A stretch of 64,000 nucleotides of DNA from Lentzea terrae. GTDB lineage: Bacteria; Actinomycetota; Actinomycetes; Mycobacteriales; Pseudonocardiaceae. The notes below the pieces were generated by a model that was not told where the DNA came from, did no database searches, and saw only the letters and a list, made by a program, of their open reading frames with translations. The translations under genes and the position numbers were made by a program. Positions 24,168 to 32,937 of the stretch are shown in pieces; the stretch's first letter is position 1, and every line of letters begins with the position of its first letter. Location of the stretch: NCBI RefSeq assembly GCF_003265345.1, contig NZ_QFWW01000020.1, positions 604,346-668,345 of the forward strand, given 5' to 3'.

Positions 24168-24780
24168 CGAGATGGCCGCCCGAGCGGCCCAGGAGCTGCG
24201 CGACGGCGAGTACGTCAACCTCGGCATCGGCGTGCCGACGCTGATCCCGAACCACCTGCCACCGGGCGTCGAGGTGGTGCTGGAGTCCGAGAACGGCATC
24301 CTCGGCGTCGGTCCCTACCCTGACGACTCCGACGTCGATCCCGACCTGATCAACGCGGGCAAGGAGACCGTGACCGTCCTGCCGGGAGCGTCGTTCTTCG
24401 ACTCGGCGCTGTCGTTCGGCATGATCCGCGGCGGCCACGTCGACGTGGCGGTGCTGGGCGCGATGCAGGTGTCGGCGGCCGGCGACCTCGCGAACTGGGC
24501 CGTGCCGGGCAAACTCGTCACCGGCATCGGCGGCGCCATGGACCTCGTGCACGGCGCCCGCCGGGTGATCGTCGTGATGACCCACACCGCCAAGGACGGC
24601 ACGCCGAAGCTGGTCGAGTCGTGCACGCTTCCGTTGACCGGCAAGGCGTGCGTGGACCGCGTGATCACCGACCTGGGCGTGTTCGACGTGACGCCGGACG
24701 GTCTGCGGCTCGTCGAACTCGCGCCGGGCGTGGACGAAACGACGGTGCGCCAAAGCACTGCCGCACCGCTGGTGGCGTGA
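24154..24780 (+). CDS. pcaJ: 3-oxoacid (3-oxoadipate) CoA-transferase subunit B
   Basis: 208 residues; ATG 24154 overlaps the end of pcaI by 14 bp. The catalytic glutamate that forms the CoA thioester is Glu46 in ESENGILGVGPYP. NLGIGVPTLIPN and GGHVDVAVLGAMQVSA are also standard for this subunit. Last gene of the operon, convergent with the MFS gene after 3 bp. Confidence 0.92.
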   Translation: MWSRDEMAARAAQELRDGEYVNLGIGVPTLIPNHLPPGVEVVLESENGILGVGPYPDDSDVDPDLINAGKETVTVLPGASFFDSALSFGMIRGGHVDVAVLGAMQVSAAGDLANWAVPGKLVTGIGGAMDLVHGARRVIVVMTHTAKDGTPKLVESCTLPLTGKACVDRVITDLGVFDVTPDGLRLVELAPGVDETTVRQSTAAPLVA

Positions 24781-24783
24781 TCC

Positions 24784-25992
24784 TCACGGTCGCGGCGGGA
24801 GTGATGCCGTGGCGCACGCCGTTCCCGGCGTGGACTCCCGCGGCGAACTCCCGGACGAGCCGGACGAGCCATCCCATGAGCTGATCCTTTCGCTGGGCCG
24901 CACCGCCGCCCCGAGCAGACCGACGGCGGCACAGGCGAGAAACGCGGTGAGGTGGCCGGCGTGGTCGATGACCGCGCCGGTCAGCGGCGCGCCTGCGGCC
25001 TGCCCCACGGCGATCATCAGGAAGGACGTGCCGATGCCCGTGGCCGGCCGGTCCGGGTGGATCCTCGTGCTCCACACCAGGACCAGCCCGGTCTGGGCGA
25101 TGTAGGACGCGCCGAACAACGCGGCGGCGGCGAGGGCGAGTGCCACGGTGGCGGGCCACAGTGCGAGTGCCGCGGTCGTCGCGGAGAGCAGGACGAGCAC
25201 GAGGGTCCACGCGGTGCGCAGGCCGATGCTGCCGGTCAGGTGACCGCTGAACGCGCCGAGCATCCCGGCGAGGCCGATCAGCGACCACATGATCGTGGCG
25301 ACGGCCGGGCCGGCCTGGACCACGTCGCGGCCGAACGTCCACACGGCCGAACTGGCCAGCCCCAGCAGGAACGCCGCGACGAGCAAGGTCGCAGCACCGG
25401 GAGGGAACAACGAACCGGACTCCGCGCGCTCACCACCTCGACCGCGCGGGGTCGTGCCGATGATCCACCAGGTGACGGCCGCGGACAGCACCGCGAACGT
25501 CGCCCATGCGAACCGCCAGTCGTTCAGCAGCACCATCGCGATCGGGGCGGACAGCAGCACCCCGACGCCGGTGCCCGCGTTCACCACCGACTGCGCCCGG
25601 TCCTGCCGGGATCGGTCGACGGCACGGGCGATCGCCTCGGCCAACGGCGGCGAGGCGAGGCCCGTGCTCGACCCCGCGACCAGGATCCCCACGGCGAGCA
25701 TCACGCCGTTGACCGACACTGCGATCATCGCCGTCCCGACCGCCGCGAGCACGCCCGCACTCGCCGCCACTACCCGTGGCCCACAGCGGTTGGTCAGCAC
25801 GAATCCGGCCGTGATGGCGATTCCGTAACCGACGTAGCTGCCGGCGCCGATCATGCCGAGCAACGTGGCGTCGAGCGCGAACTGCCGCTGGAACACCGGC
25901 GCGAAGAGGCCGTAGGCGAATCGTGCGAAGCCGTAGCAGACACCGATGAGTGCCGTGCCCGCGCAGATCAGCGAAACGTTCCTCTTGTCCAC
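24784..25992 (-). CDS. MFS transporter (YbfB-like)
   Basis: 402 residues, GTG start at 25992, twelve hydrophobic segments. It opens GTALIGVCYGFARFAYGLFAPVFQ, which matches the YbfB/YjiJ-type MFS group. The C-terminus after the last membrane segment (about residue 370 on) is a Ser/Gly/Pro-rich tail extending to the pcaJ stop and may be longer than in relatives. It is divergent from a TetR regulator with a palindromic operator between, so it is probably a regulated exporter. Confidence 0.88.
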   Translation of the reverse strand: MDKRNVSLICAGTALIGVCYGFARFAYGLFAPVFQRQFALDATLLGMIGAGSYVGYGIAITAGFVLTNRCGPRVVAASAGVLAAVGTAMIAVSVNGVMLAVGILVAGSSTGLASPPLAEAIARAVDRSRQDRAQSVVNAGTGVGVLLSAPIAMVLLNDWRFAWATFAVLSAAVTWWIIGTTPRGRGGERAESGSLFPPGAATLLVAAFLLGLASSAVWTFGRDVVQAGPAVATIMWSLIGLAGMLGAFSGHLTGSIGLRTAWTLVLVLLSATTAALALWPATVALALAAAALFGASYIAQTGLVLVWSTRIHPDRPATGIGTSFLMIAVGQAAGAPLTGAVIDHAGHLTAFLACAAVGLLGAAVRPSERISSWDGSSGSSGSSPRESTPGTACATASLPPRP

Positions 25993-26005
25993 GATCCTCC
26001 GCTCG

Positions 26006-26023
26006 CTAGAACGTTGGTTCTAG
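26006..26023. promoter_or_regulatory. TetR operator between MFS transporter and regulator genes
   Basis: CTAGAAC-GTTG-GTTCTAG is a perfect 7-bp inverted repeat centred in the 46-bp gap between the two divergent start codons. Symmetry and position are those of a TetR-family operator controlling both genes. Confidence 0.85.
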
Positions 26024-26038
26024 TCCTACGATAGCTCC

Positions 26039-26614
26039 ATGAGCCGTTCCGCGCGAGATCGCATCCTCACGGCAGCCGACGAGCTGTTCTACGGCGACGG
26101 CATCGCGGCCACGGGCATCGACGCCGTGGTGGACCGGGCCGGAGTCGCGCTCGGCACGGTCTACAACAACTTCGGCGGCAAGGACGGCCTGGTCGAGGCC
26201 TATCTGCGGCGGCGCGACCACCTGTGGCGGGCGGCGTGGGAACGAGCGGCCGCCAACGCCGCGACACCACGCGAGCGGGTGCTTTCCGTGTTCGACGCGC
26301 TGTTGGAGTGGTACCACGACCAGCGCGCGGACCAGGGCTGCGCGCAGGTTGCCGGCCTGGTGCAACTGCCGGCGGGACACCCGGCCGTCGCGGTCGCACG
26401 CACCCACAAAGAGCACCTGGTCCGCCGACTGACCGAACTCGCGGCGGGACTGACCGGCGTGCGCGAGGTCGTCGAGGACGTCGCGATGATCTACGAGGGA
26501 GTGCTCGTCCGGATGCTGCTCGGCTCGTCGCCGGAGGAAGCGATCCCCCGTGCCAGAAAACTGGCTGAAATCGCGATTGCCGCTCGATGTGAAACGGACG
26601 TTCTACCCAACTGA
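26039..26614 (+). CDS. TetR/AcrR family regulator
   Basis: 191 residues. The N-terminal helix-turn-helix (about 6-52) reads RILTAADELFYGDGIAATGID ... VALGTVYNNFGGKDGL. The C-terminal domain includes QRADQGCAQVAGL, resembling the TetR_C domain with a single Cys. It probably represses itself and the divergent MFS transporter through the palindrome at 26006-26023. Ligand unknown. Confidence 0.92.
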   Translation: MSRSARDRILTAADELFYGDGIAATGIDAVVDRAGVALGTVYNNFGGKDGLVEAYLRRRDHLWRAAWERAAANAATPRERVLSVFDALLEWYHDQRADQGCAQVAGLVQLPAGHPAVAVARTHKEHLVRRLTELAAGLTGVREVVEDVAMIYEGVLVRMLLGSSPEEAIPRARKLAEIAIAARCETDVLPN

Positions 26615-26621
26615 CCCGGCT

Positions 26622-26640
26622 ATTTACCGCTGACTAACCG
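26622..26640 (+). promoter_or_regulatory. Upstream element shared by the two secreted four-Cys genes
   Basis: The 19-bp sequence matches 44215-44233 at 17 positions (consensus ATTTACCGnnGnCTAACCG with three variable positions). It ends 20 bp before the ATG at 26661. It is AT-richer than its surroundings and may be a promoter or activator site. Confidence 0.5.
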
Positions 26641-26660
26641 TTCAGCGCCACCGTGGGGCC

Positions 26661-27074
26661 ATGCGCAAAGTCATGTTCATCCTGCCCGCGGTGGCGCTGT
26701 CCGTGCTGGCGTCGGCCGGCGTCGCCCAGGCCGAGCAGGCACCTGGCTGCTCGTCGACCGTGCAGATCGGCTCCACCGGCCACGTGAAGAAGGGCAGCAC
26801 CATCATCGCGTCGGTGAAGCAGTTCAAGGGCTGCGGCAAGAACTGGGCCTACACCTACGTGTGGGACTCGTACGCGAACCAGCCCGGCGGCTTCAGCTCC
26901 AGCGCCGCGATGGTCGTCAACGGCGACCGCGACTTCGACAGCAACGTCAACGGCCGCAACAAGCAGCACGTGTGGTCCAAGGGCACCAACTCGCTCTCCG
27001 ACTGCACCAGGGCGTACGGCGAGGTCTGGGGCGACGGCAACGTTTACTGGGGACAGACCGACAAGCGCTGCTAG
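26661..27074 (+). CDS. Small secreted four-cysteine protein, family copy 1
   Basis: 137 residues with a clear Sec signal peptide (MRKVMFILPAVALSVLASA, cleavage after VAQA). The mature protein of about 113 residues has four Cys: near the N-terminus (PGCSS), FKGCGKNW, SDCTRAYGE and the C-terminal RC, which would form two disulfides. It is paralogous to 44271-44687: IGSTG/AYV, SVKQFKGCGKN, YVWDS, CTRAxGEV and the terminal RC are shared. No catalytic motif is visible. I do not recognise the family; a small extracellular effector, inhibitor or wall-associated protein is possible. Confidence 0.85.
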   Translation: MRKVMFILPAVALSVLASAGVAQAEQAPGCSSTVQIGSTGHVKKGSTIIASVKQFKGCGKNWAYTYVWDSYANQPGGFSSSAAMVVNGDRDFDSNVNGRNKQHVWSKGTNSLSDCTRAYGEVWGDGNVYWGQTDKRC

Positions 27075-27102
27075 GTGCCGCTGATCATCCTAGTGTTGCG
27101 GC

Positions 27103-28038
27103 ATGGGGATTCGCTTGTCGGTGCTGGACACCTCGCCGATCGTCCAGGGCTCGACACCGCGAGAGGCGCTGCACAACACGGCGGATCTCGCGGAGCTGGC
27201 GGAAGAGCTGGGGTTTCACCGGTACTGGGTGCCGGAGCACCACGGCATGCGCGGGGTCGCCAGCTCCGCACCGGCCGTGCTCGTCGGCCACCTGGCAACG
27301 CTCACATCGCGCCTGCGCATCGGTTCCGGTGGCGTGCTGCTGCCGAACCACCCGCCGCTCGTGGTGGCCGAGCAGTTCGGCACGCTCGCGGCGCTGCATC
27401 CTGACCGGATCGATCTTGGGGTGGGGCGGGCGCCAGGTGGAACGCCTGGGGTCGTGTCTTCGTTGCGCCGCACTTCGGCGCCGTACCGAACGCAGCTGGA
27501 AGAGCTACAGGCGTTGCTCGATCCGGCGGACACCGTTGCGGTGCCGGTGAAGGGCGGCAACGTGCCGGAGCTGTGGTTGCTCGGCTCGTCGCCCAGCACC
27601 GCTGAACTGGCTGCTTCTTTGGGGATGCCGTTCGCGTTCGCGCGGCATCTCAGCCCGGACCAGACGTGCAAGGCCGATCTGGTGAGCGTCTCGGTGATCG
27701 CCGCGGACTCCGACGAGCGGGCCGAGTGGCTGGCCGGGCCGATCCGGACGAAGGTGCGCAGCCGCGCGGAAGGCAACCGGATCCTGTTGCCCAGCCCGGA
27801 GGACGCGGCCGCGCACCCCAACCCCGACGACGGCCGCGTGCTGGTCGGCGGGCCGGCGGCGATCACGCGTCGGCTCCAGGCGGTGCTCGACGAGACCGGC
27901 ACCGAGGAGCTGATGATCACCACGCCGATCTACCACCACGCGGACCGTCGGCGCAGCTACGAGGTGGTGGCGGCGATCGCGGCCGACCTCAGGCCCGCTG
28001 GGCCCGCAGGTACAGCGGCGCGGTTGCCTTCCAGCTGA
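27103..28038 (+). CDS. LLM-class (luciferase-like) flavin-dependent oxidoreductase
   Basis: 311 residues. The N-terminus LSVLDTSPIVQGSTPREAL, then YWVPEHHGMRGVASSAPAVL, RIGSGGVLLPNHPPLVVAEQFG and DLGVGRAPGG, are the signature of the alkanal-monooxygenase-like group that uses FMNH2 or F420. The C-terminal half is shorter than in most members. Its last 50 bases overlap the convergent protease gene, so the final residues may be non-conserved. Substrate unknown. Confidence 0.9.
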   Translation: MGIRLSVLDTSPIVQGSTPREALHNTADLAELAEELGFHRYWVPEHHGMRGVASSAPAVLVGHLATLTSRLRIGSGGVLLPNHPPLVVAEQFGTLAALHPDRIDLGVGRAPGGTPGVVSSLRRTSAPYRTQLEELQALLDPADTVAVPVKGGNVPELWLLGSSPSTAELAASLGMPFAFARHLSPDQTCKADLVSVSVIAADSDERAEWLAGPIRTKVRSRAEGNRILLPSPEDAAAHPNPDDGRVLVGGPAAITRRLQAVLDETGTEELMITTPIYHHADRRRSYEVVAAIAADLRPAGPAGTAARLPSS

Positions 28039-28894
28039 ACTGCGGTCCCCCGAGGTGTCGCACGCCCTCGCCCGGCGGAACCCACCGGCCGGCCGCGTCC
28101 AGGTGGAAGCTCTGGATGTTCACGCCCACCACCGCATCGCCGCTGATCCGCGGGCCGCCACTGGACCCGCCGCCCATGTCGCACGGGACGCCCCACATGT
28201 TGTCCTCGGGGAACTCGGGATGCCCGGGATTGCGCGCCGGCGTGCCCCAGCACTGCGCGAGCCGCTGACCGGTGAACTCCGGCCTGCCCTGATGCGCCGG
28301 CTGACCGGCCGCCCGCGGGTACCCGTACTCGTGCGCCGGACGATCACCCGGCCTGCCGAACGCGATGTTCTCGCTCACGTCGGACGACCGGTCCAGCACC
28401 AGGAACGCCTGGTCGTACTCGCTCTGCTGGTCGTCAGTGAGCCACGTCCGGTGCACCACGACCTTGCGCACCACGAACTCGCCGAACGGCCGCGTGCCGT
28501 CCCGGAATCCCGGCACGAAGAACAGCTTCGTGTGCCACCGCGGGTCCTGGCCGATGAGGTTCGCCGTGTGCACGCAATGCCCGCCGGTCACCGCGGTGCG
28601 CCTGTTAGCGCTCACCACCACGGTGGCGGTGCAGCTCGCGTCCTCTCCGTCGCGATCGACGAAGAACAGCCGCCCGATGGTCTTGCTGATCGGCGCAGGC
28701 GCACCGTCTGGACCGTCAACGGGCGGCACACCCGGTGTCGAGGGTCCGGTCGGCATCGCCGCGATCCGCTCCGCCGTCCAGTAGGCCGCGACGCCGTCGG
28801 GGTTGAGATCGTGCACAACAACGTCGCCGGAGGACGCTGCCGCCACGCCCGGCACTCCGAGCAACAGCAGGACAACCACGCCGAGTATTCGCAT
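27989..28894 (-). CDS. Secreted trypsin-like (V8/glutamyl-endopeptidase-like) serine protease
   Basis: 301 residues from ATG 28894. Signal peptide MRILGVVVLLLLGVPGVAAA. The catalytic triad is readable: His in AVTGGHCVH, Asp in EYDQAFLVLD, Ser in DMGGGSSGGP. Residues about 20-85 form a likely pro-region. Cys pairs around HC and CWG...PC would make disulfides. Extracellular proteolysis is expected. The gene is convergent with the LLM oxidoreductase, overlapping its end, and divergent from the response regulator gene. Confidence 0.88.
   Translation of the reverse strand: MRILGVVVLLLLGVPGVAAASSGDVVVHDLNPDGVAAYWTAERIAAMPTGPSTPGVPPVDGPDGAPAPISKTIGRLFFVDRDGEDASCTATVVVSANRRTAVTGGHCVHTANLIGQDPRWHTKLFFVPGFRDGTRPFGEFVVRKVVVHRTWLTDDQQSEYDQAFLVLDRSSDVSENIAFGRPGDRPAHEYGYPRAAGQPAHQGRPEFTGQRLAQCWGTPARNPGHPEFPEDNMWGVPCDMGGGSSGGPRISGDAVVGVNIQSFHLDAAGRWVPPGEGVRHLGGPQFSWKATAPLYLRAQRA
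28604..28615 (+). repeat. GTTAGCGCTCAC copy of a dispersed 12-bp near-palindrome
   Basis: Lies inside the protease gene, where on the minus strand it encodes the VSAN region just before the catalytic His. Confidence 0.6.
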
Positions 28895-28985
28895 GCGGCA
28901 GACCGTGGCAGCCAGTTGTGAGGATCTTGTGCGGATGGAGTCCGCATCCCGTGCCGCGGCCGCGCGAGTGACTATGTTGCGACGC

Positions 28986-29675
28986 ATGGGCAGGTGCGTG
29001 CTGGTGGCCGAGGACAACGTGATGCAGGCCGACATGCTCGGGAGATACCTGCGCCAGGAGGGCTACCAGGTGCGGATCGTCCACGACGGACGGGCCGCGC
29101 TCGACGAGGTCCGCCGCAACCCGCCCGACCTGCTGATCCTCGACGTGATGATGCCCGGTGTGGACGGCCTGAACGTGGTGCGGGTGCTGCGCAACGAGTC
29201 CAACCTCCCGGTCCTCATGCTCACCGCCAAGTCCACAGAGGACGATCTGCTGCACGGCCTCGACCTTGGCGCCGACGACTACGTCACCAAGCCGTACAGC
29301 CCGCGCGAGCTGATGGCCAGGGTGCGCACGCTGCTCAGGCGCGTGCATCGCACCGCCGCCGCCATGAGCATCGCGCTCGGCGACCTCGAGATCGACCCCG
29401 ACCGGTACGAGGTGAGCGTGCGCGGTGAAGGCGTCGAGTGCACCGCGTCGGAGTTCCGGATCCTGCACACCATGGCGGCGAGCCCCGGCCGGGTGTTCAG
29501 CCGCGGGCAGCTGCTCAGCGCCGTGCACGGGCTGGACGGCTACATCACCGAACGCACCATCGACGCGCACGTCATGAACCTGCGCAAGAAGATCGAAGCC
29601 CAGCCGCGCAGACCCGCCTACCTGCTGACCGTGCACGGCGTCGGCTACAAGCTGGTGGACGGTTCCGGTGCATAG
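28986..29675 (+). CDS. OmpR-family response regulator
   Basis: 229 residues. Receiver domain (about 1-118) with phospho-acceptor Asp53 in LILDVMMPG, the acidic pair in VAEDN and the conserved Lys in VTKPY; OmpR winged-helix DNA-binding domain (about 130-225) ending YLLTVHGVGYKLV. ATG 28986 chosen so the protein starts MGRCVLVAEDN; an upstream ATG at 28974 is in frame. Its 3' end overlaps the histidine kinase start by 8 bp. It likely controls the downstream exporter genes. Confidence 0.93.
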   Translation: MGRCVLVAEDNVMQADMLGRYLRQEGYQVRIVHDGRAALDEVRRNPPDLLILDVMMPGVDGLNVVRVLRNESNLPVLMLTAKSTEDDLLHGLDLGADDYVTKPYSPRELMARVRTLLRRVHRTAAAMSIALGDLEIDPDRYEVSVRGEGVECTASEFRILHTMAASPGRVFSRGQLLSAVHGLDGYITERTIDAHVMNLRKKIEAQPRRPAYLLTVHGVGYKLVDGSGA

Positions 29676-31359
29676 CGTCCTGGCACGGCTGCTGGCCGCG
29701 TCGGTGCTCGTCGCCATCTGCTCGATCACCGCGACCGCCTGGCTCGCCGCGCAGAGCACGTCCACGTCGATCAAGCAGGAGCTCGGCGCCGCGCTGGCCG
29801 GTGACGCCGCCACCTACCGCGCGCTGATCACGTTCGCCGTCGAGCACCGTGCCTGGGACGGCGTCACGCTGCCGCCCAGCAACCGCCGCCTGATCCTCAC
29901 CACGCCCGACCGCAAGGTCATCGCCGACACCGGCACGAACCTCGACCCGAGCCAGCTGCCGGCCGTCCCGTCCGCGGTGATCAACCCGCTGGAGCTCGAC
30001 CTGGTCCAGGCCCAGGACGCGCCGGCCGACCGGATCGACCCGCGGCTCGCCGGCCCGTTCCGGCTCAGCGACCGGGAGAAGGGCAGCCTTGCGGAGGACT
30101 GGCAGCTCTACACGCTCCGGTGCATCGGTCCGGCAGCCGTCGAGGAAATGCGCACAACCCCTTGGGGCCGCCCGATTGTGAGCGTGAACAGAATCTCGCC
30201 CGGACCGACGACCGCGGGCTGCATCGCTGCCGAAGAGCGGTTGAGCACGCTCACCAGCACCGAGTCCGCCGCGTTCAACCAGCTGGCTGACCTCGTCGAC
30301 GACTGCCTGCGGCAACGCGGTCTGCCAGCCGAGCGGATCACGATGAACGCGTCCTGGCAGCCCACCTCGTCCGATGCCGAATGCCTTGCCGGCGCCCGCC
30401 GCACCCAGCTGCAGCCTCATGTCGCTCCGCCCGCGCTGCTGTTCGTCACCGACGCCGCCGGCCGGACCACCCAGGCGACCGTCGTCCGGTTCGACGTGGG
30501 CCGGGTCGTGCTGGTCGCTGCGATCGTGCTGGTCTTGACCGTCGGCGTCAGCGTGGTCGTGGCCCTGCGGATGACCAGGCCGTTGCGCACGCTCACCGCC
30601 GCTGCCGAACGCATGCAGCACGGCGCCGACGCCCAGGTCGACATCCGGTCCCGCAGCGAGATCGGCCAGCTCGCGCGGGCGTTCAACGACATGGCCGCGC
30701 ACCGCGCCCGCACCGACGCTCAGCGCAAGGCCATGACCAGCGACATCTCCCACGAGTTGCGCAACCCGCTCGGCACGATCCGCAGCTGGCTCGAAGGCGC
30801 GCGCGACGGCGTCGTCGAGCTAGACCGCACCACGTTGACCGCACTGCTCGACGAGGCCTTGGTGTTGCAGCACCTCATCGACGACCTCCAGGACCTCGCC
30901 CTCGCCGACGCCGGCGAACTGCGGCTCCACCTCTCGCCGGTCGACTTGCGCGAGTTGTTCGACCAACTCGTCGCCGCGCATCCGTCGCTGATCGCTTCGG
31001 GCGACGGCGTGGTGCACGCGGATCCCGTTCGCCTGCGCCAAATTCTCACCAACCTGGTCACGAACGCGCTGCGCTACACGCCGTCCGACGGCACAGTTCG
31101 CTTGTGGACGGACGGTCGGCGGATCACCGTGAACGACACCGGTTCCGGGATCGCGGCTGCAGACCTGCCGCACGTGTTCGACCGGTTCTGGCGCGCTGAT
31201 CGCTCCCGCACCCGCGACACCGGCGGCAGCGGGCTGGGCCTGGCGATCGTGCACGCCCTGGTGAGCGCTCACGGCGGCACGATCACCGTCGACAGCACCG
31301 TCGGGAGCGGCACCACGTTCACGATCACGCTCCCCAGCCAGAAGAACCCAACACGCTGA
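29668..31359 (+). CDS. Membrane sensor histidine kinase
   Basis: 563 residues, GTG start. A membrane segment at about 5-25 and a second at about 275-300 bracket an extracytoplasmic sensor domain of about 250 residues. Then come a HAMP domain (RMTRPLRTLTAAAERM), HisKA with phospho-acceptor His362 in ISHELRNPLGTIRSWLEG, and HATPase motifs (N box TNLVTNALRYTP, G boxes DTGSGI and GGSGLGLAI). The sensor domain contains several Cys and no recognised fold. It partners the response regulator upstream. Confidence 0.93.
   Translation: MHSVLARLLAASVLVAICSITATAWLAAQSTSTSIKQELGAALAGDAATYRALITFAVEHRAWDGVTLPPSNRRLILTTPDRKVIADTGTNLDPSQLPAVPSAVINPLELDLVQAQDAPADRIDPRLAGPFRLSDREKGSLAEDWQLYTLRCIGPAAVEEMRTTPWGRPIVSVNRISPGPTTAGCIAAEERLSTLTSTESAAFNQLADLVDDCLRQRGLPAERITMNASWQPTSSDAECLAGARRTQLQPHVAPPALLFVTDAAGRTTQATVVRFDVGRVVLVAAIVLVLTVGVSVVVALRMTRPLRTLTAAAERMQHGADAQVDIRSRSEIGQLARAFNDMAAHRARTDAQRKAMTSDISHELRNPLGTIRSWLEGARDGVVELDRTTLTALLDEALVLQHLIDDLQDLALADAGELRLHLSPVDLRELFDQLVAAHPSLIASGDGVVHADPVRLRQILTNLVTNALRYTPSDGTVRLWTDGRRITVNDTGSGIAAADLPHVFDRFWRADRSRTRDTGGSGLGLAIVHALVSAHGGTITVDSTVGSGTTFTITLPSQKNPTR
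31261..31272. repeat. GTGAGCGCTCAC perfect palindrome inside the kinase gene
   Basis: A perfect 12-bp relative of the dispersed GTTAGCGCTNAC element, within the HATPase domain coding region. It is a variant, not an exact copy. Confidence 0.45.
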
Positions 31360-31399
31360 GCGCACATCTTCCGCACAACCGCTCGGCAGCATCGCCGCC

Positions 31400-31915
31400 A
31401 TGAACCCCAGACTGTTGATCGGCGCTGCCGTGCTGCTGCTCTCCGCGTGCGGCCAAGCCGCGCCTGCTTCCAACGTCGCTTCGCTCCAGTCGTCCGCACC
31501 ACCTTCGTCGGCCGCAGTCCCGACAGACGCCGAGCAGCCACGCCTGCGCATGGACATGACCGAGGAGGAGAAGAAGCGCCTGTACGACGCGCACACCGCC
31601 TGCCTCGCCGAGAAGGACCCCAACGCCACCGGCACCGGTGCCGGCCCGGCCGGTCGCCGCCAGTACAGCGACGAGGCGTGGAAGGCCTGCGCGAAGAAGT
31701 GGCCGCTGCCGCCGTGGGAGATGGACTCGAGCAACCCGACGTTCAAGGACAACTGGCACAAGAACGTCCAGTGCCTCAACAGCCGCGGCATGAAGGTGAT
31801 CGAGACCGAGCCCGGCAGCTGGACCTACGACGGCGAGCAGACCCTGCCGCCCGACGAGCGCCAGAAGATCGAGCAGGAGTGCGAGCAGGAGGTCTTCGGC
31901 GGAGGGCACAGGTGA
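31400..31915 (+). CDS. Lipoprotein of unknown function
   Basis: 171 residues with a lipobox: LIGAAVLLLSAC, lipidated Cys17. A Ser/Ala/Pro-rich linker leads to a charged domain (RMDMTEEEKKRLYDAHTACLAEKDP ... KKWPLPPWEMDSSNPTFKDNWHKNVQCLNSRGMKV) with four Cys. It sits between the histidine kinase and the adaptor gene in the exporter operon and overlaps the adaptor start as GTGA. Similar small lipoproteins in such operons may sense or bind the exported compound; no family name is recognised. Confidence 0.82.
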   Translation: MNPRLLIGAAVLLLSACGQAAPASNVASLQSSAPPSSAAVPTDAEQPRLRMDMTEEEKKRLYDAHTACLAEKDPNATGTGAGPAGRRQYSDEAWKACAKKWPLPPWEMDSSNPTFKDNWHKNVQCLNSRGMKVIETEPGSWTYDGEQTLPPDERQKIEQECEQEVFGGGHR

Positions 31916-32937
31916 AGACCTGGATCATCGCAGCGGTGGTCGCACTGGCCCTGGTCAGCGGCGTGTTAGCGCTGACATTGACCCGTCGCGCCCCTGCCCA
32001 GTCCTCCCCACCTCCGGCACCCCGGACCGTCGCGGTGGTGAAGACCGACCTGACCGACGTCCGCGAGTTCAAGGCCACCCTCGGCTTCGGCGCCTCCCAA
32101 CAGGTCACCGGCCGCCGCCCAGGCACCCTGACGTTCTTGCCCGCCCCAGGTGCCGCCATCGACCGCGGCCAAGCTCTGTACAAAGTGGACAATCGTCCGG
32201 TGTGGCTGTTCTTCGGCGACACCCCGTTGTGGCGCAAGCTCGACGCCGCGGGCGTGAAGGGCCCGGACGTGAAGCTCGTGAAGGACAACCTGGCAGCGCT
32301 CGGCTACGAACTCGGCGGTGCTCCGGACGAACTCACGCCCGCCACGATCGACGCGGTGAAGCGCTGGCAAAAGGCCGACGAGGTCGATGCCAGCGGCGTG
32401 ATCGAGCCGGGCGATGTCGTTGTCCTGCCCGGAAAAGTCCGCATCGAGTCCGTCACCGCGAAGCTCGCGGCACCAGGCGAGGGCCCACTGCTGACCGTCA
32501 CCGCCACGGACAAGGCCGTCGCCGCTTCAGCCGACGCCCGCCAGGCCGAAGTGTTCAAAAAGGACCTTCGAGTCGCAGTCGTCCTCCCCAACGGCGCCGA
32601 GACCGCCGGCACCGTGCGATCCGTCAGCACGGACGTCAAGGCCGAGAAGAACGCCAACGGCGAGGAAACCCCGACGATCGCCGTCGACATCGGCCTCGAC
32701 ACCGAAGCCGGCTCGTTCGACTCGGGCCCGGTCCGCGTCCGCCTGACCAGCACGGCCCGCCAAGGCGTCCTGGCCGTCCCCGTGACCGCTCTCCTGGCAC
32801 TACGCGAAGGCGGCTACGCCGTCCAAACCGCCGCCGGCCAACTCGTCCCGGTGAAGACCGGCCTGTTCGCCGGCGGCCTGGTCGAGATCAGTGGCGGTGG
32901 GGTTGTTGAAGGCATGCAGGTGGTGACGACGTCATGA
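31912..32937 (+). CDS. MacA-like adaptor with peptidoglycan-binding-like domain
   Basis: 341 residues, GTG 31912 with GGAGGG 5 nt upstream. One N-terminal membrane anchor (WIIAAVVALALVSGVLAL), a barrel-like segment, a PG_binding_1-like helical domain in the middle (VKDNLAALGYE ... TPATIDAVKRWQKADEVDASG), and a C-terminal barrel (VRVRLTSTARQGVLAVPVTALLAL). This fused architecture is common for the adaptor of actinobacterial MacB-type ABC exporters. It carries a rare TTA leucine codon at residue 19, within the dispersed GTTAGCGCTGAC element. Confidence 0.88.
   Translation: MKTWIIAAVVALALVSGVLALTLTRRAPAQSSPPPAPRTVAVVKTDLTDVREFKATLGFGASQQVTGRRPGTLTFLPAPGAAIDRGQALYKVDNRPVWLFFGDTPLWRKLDAAGVKGPDVKLVKDNLAALGYELGGAPDELTPATIDAVKRWQKADEVDASGVIEPGDVVVLPGKVRIESVTAKLAAPGEGPLLTVTATDKAVAASADARQAEVFKKDLRVAVVLPNGAETAGTVRSVSTDVKAEKNANGEETPTIAVDIGLDTEAGSFDSGPVRVRLTSTARQGVLAVPVTALLALREGGYAVQTAAGQLVPVKTGLFAGGLVEISGGGVVEGMQVVTTS
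31965..31976 (+). repeat. GTTAGCGCTGAC copy of a dispersed 12-bp near-palindrome
   Basis: Inside the adaptor gene, in the membrane-anchor coding region, where it supplies a TTA leucine codon (VLALT). Confidence 0.6.
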
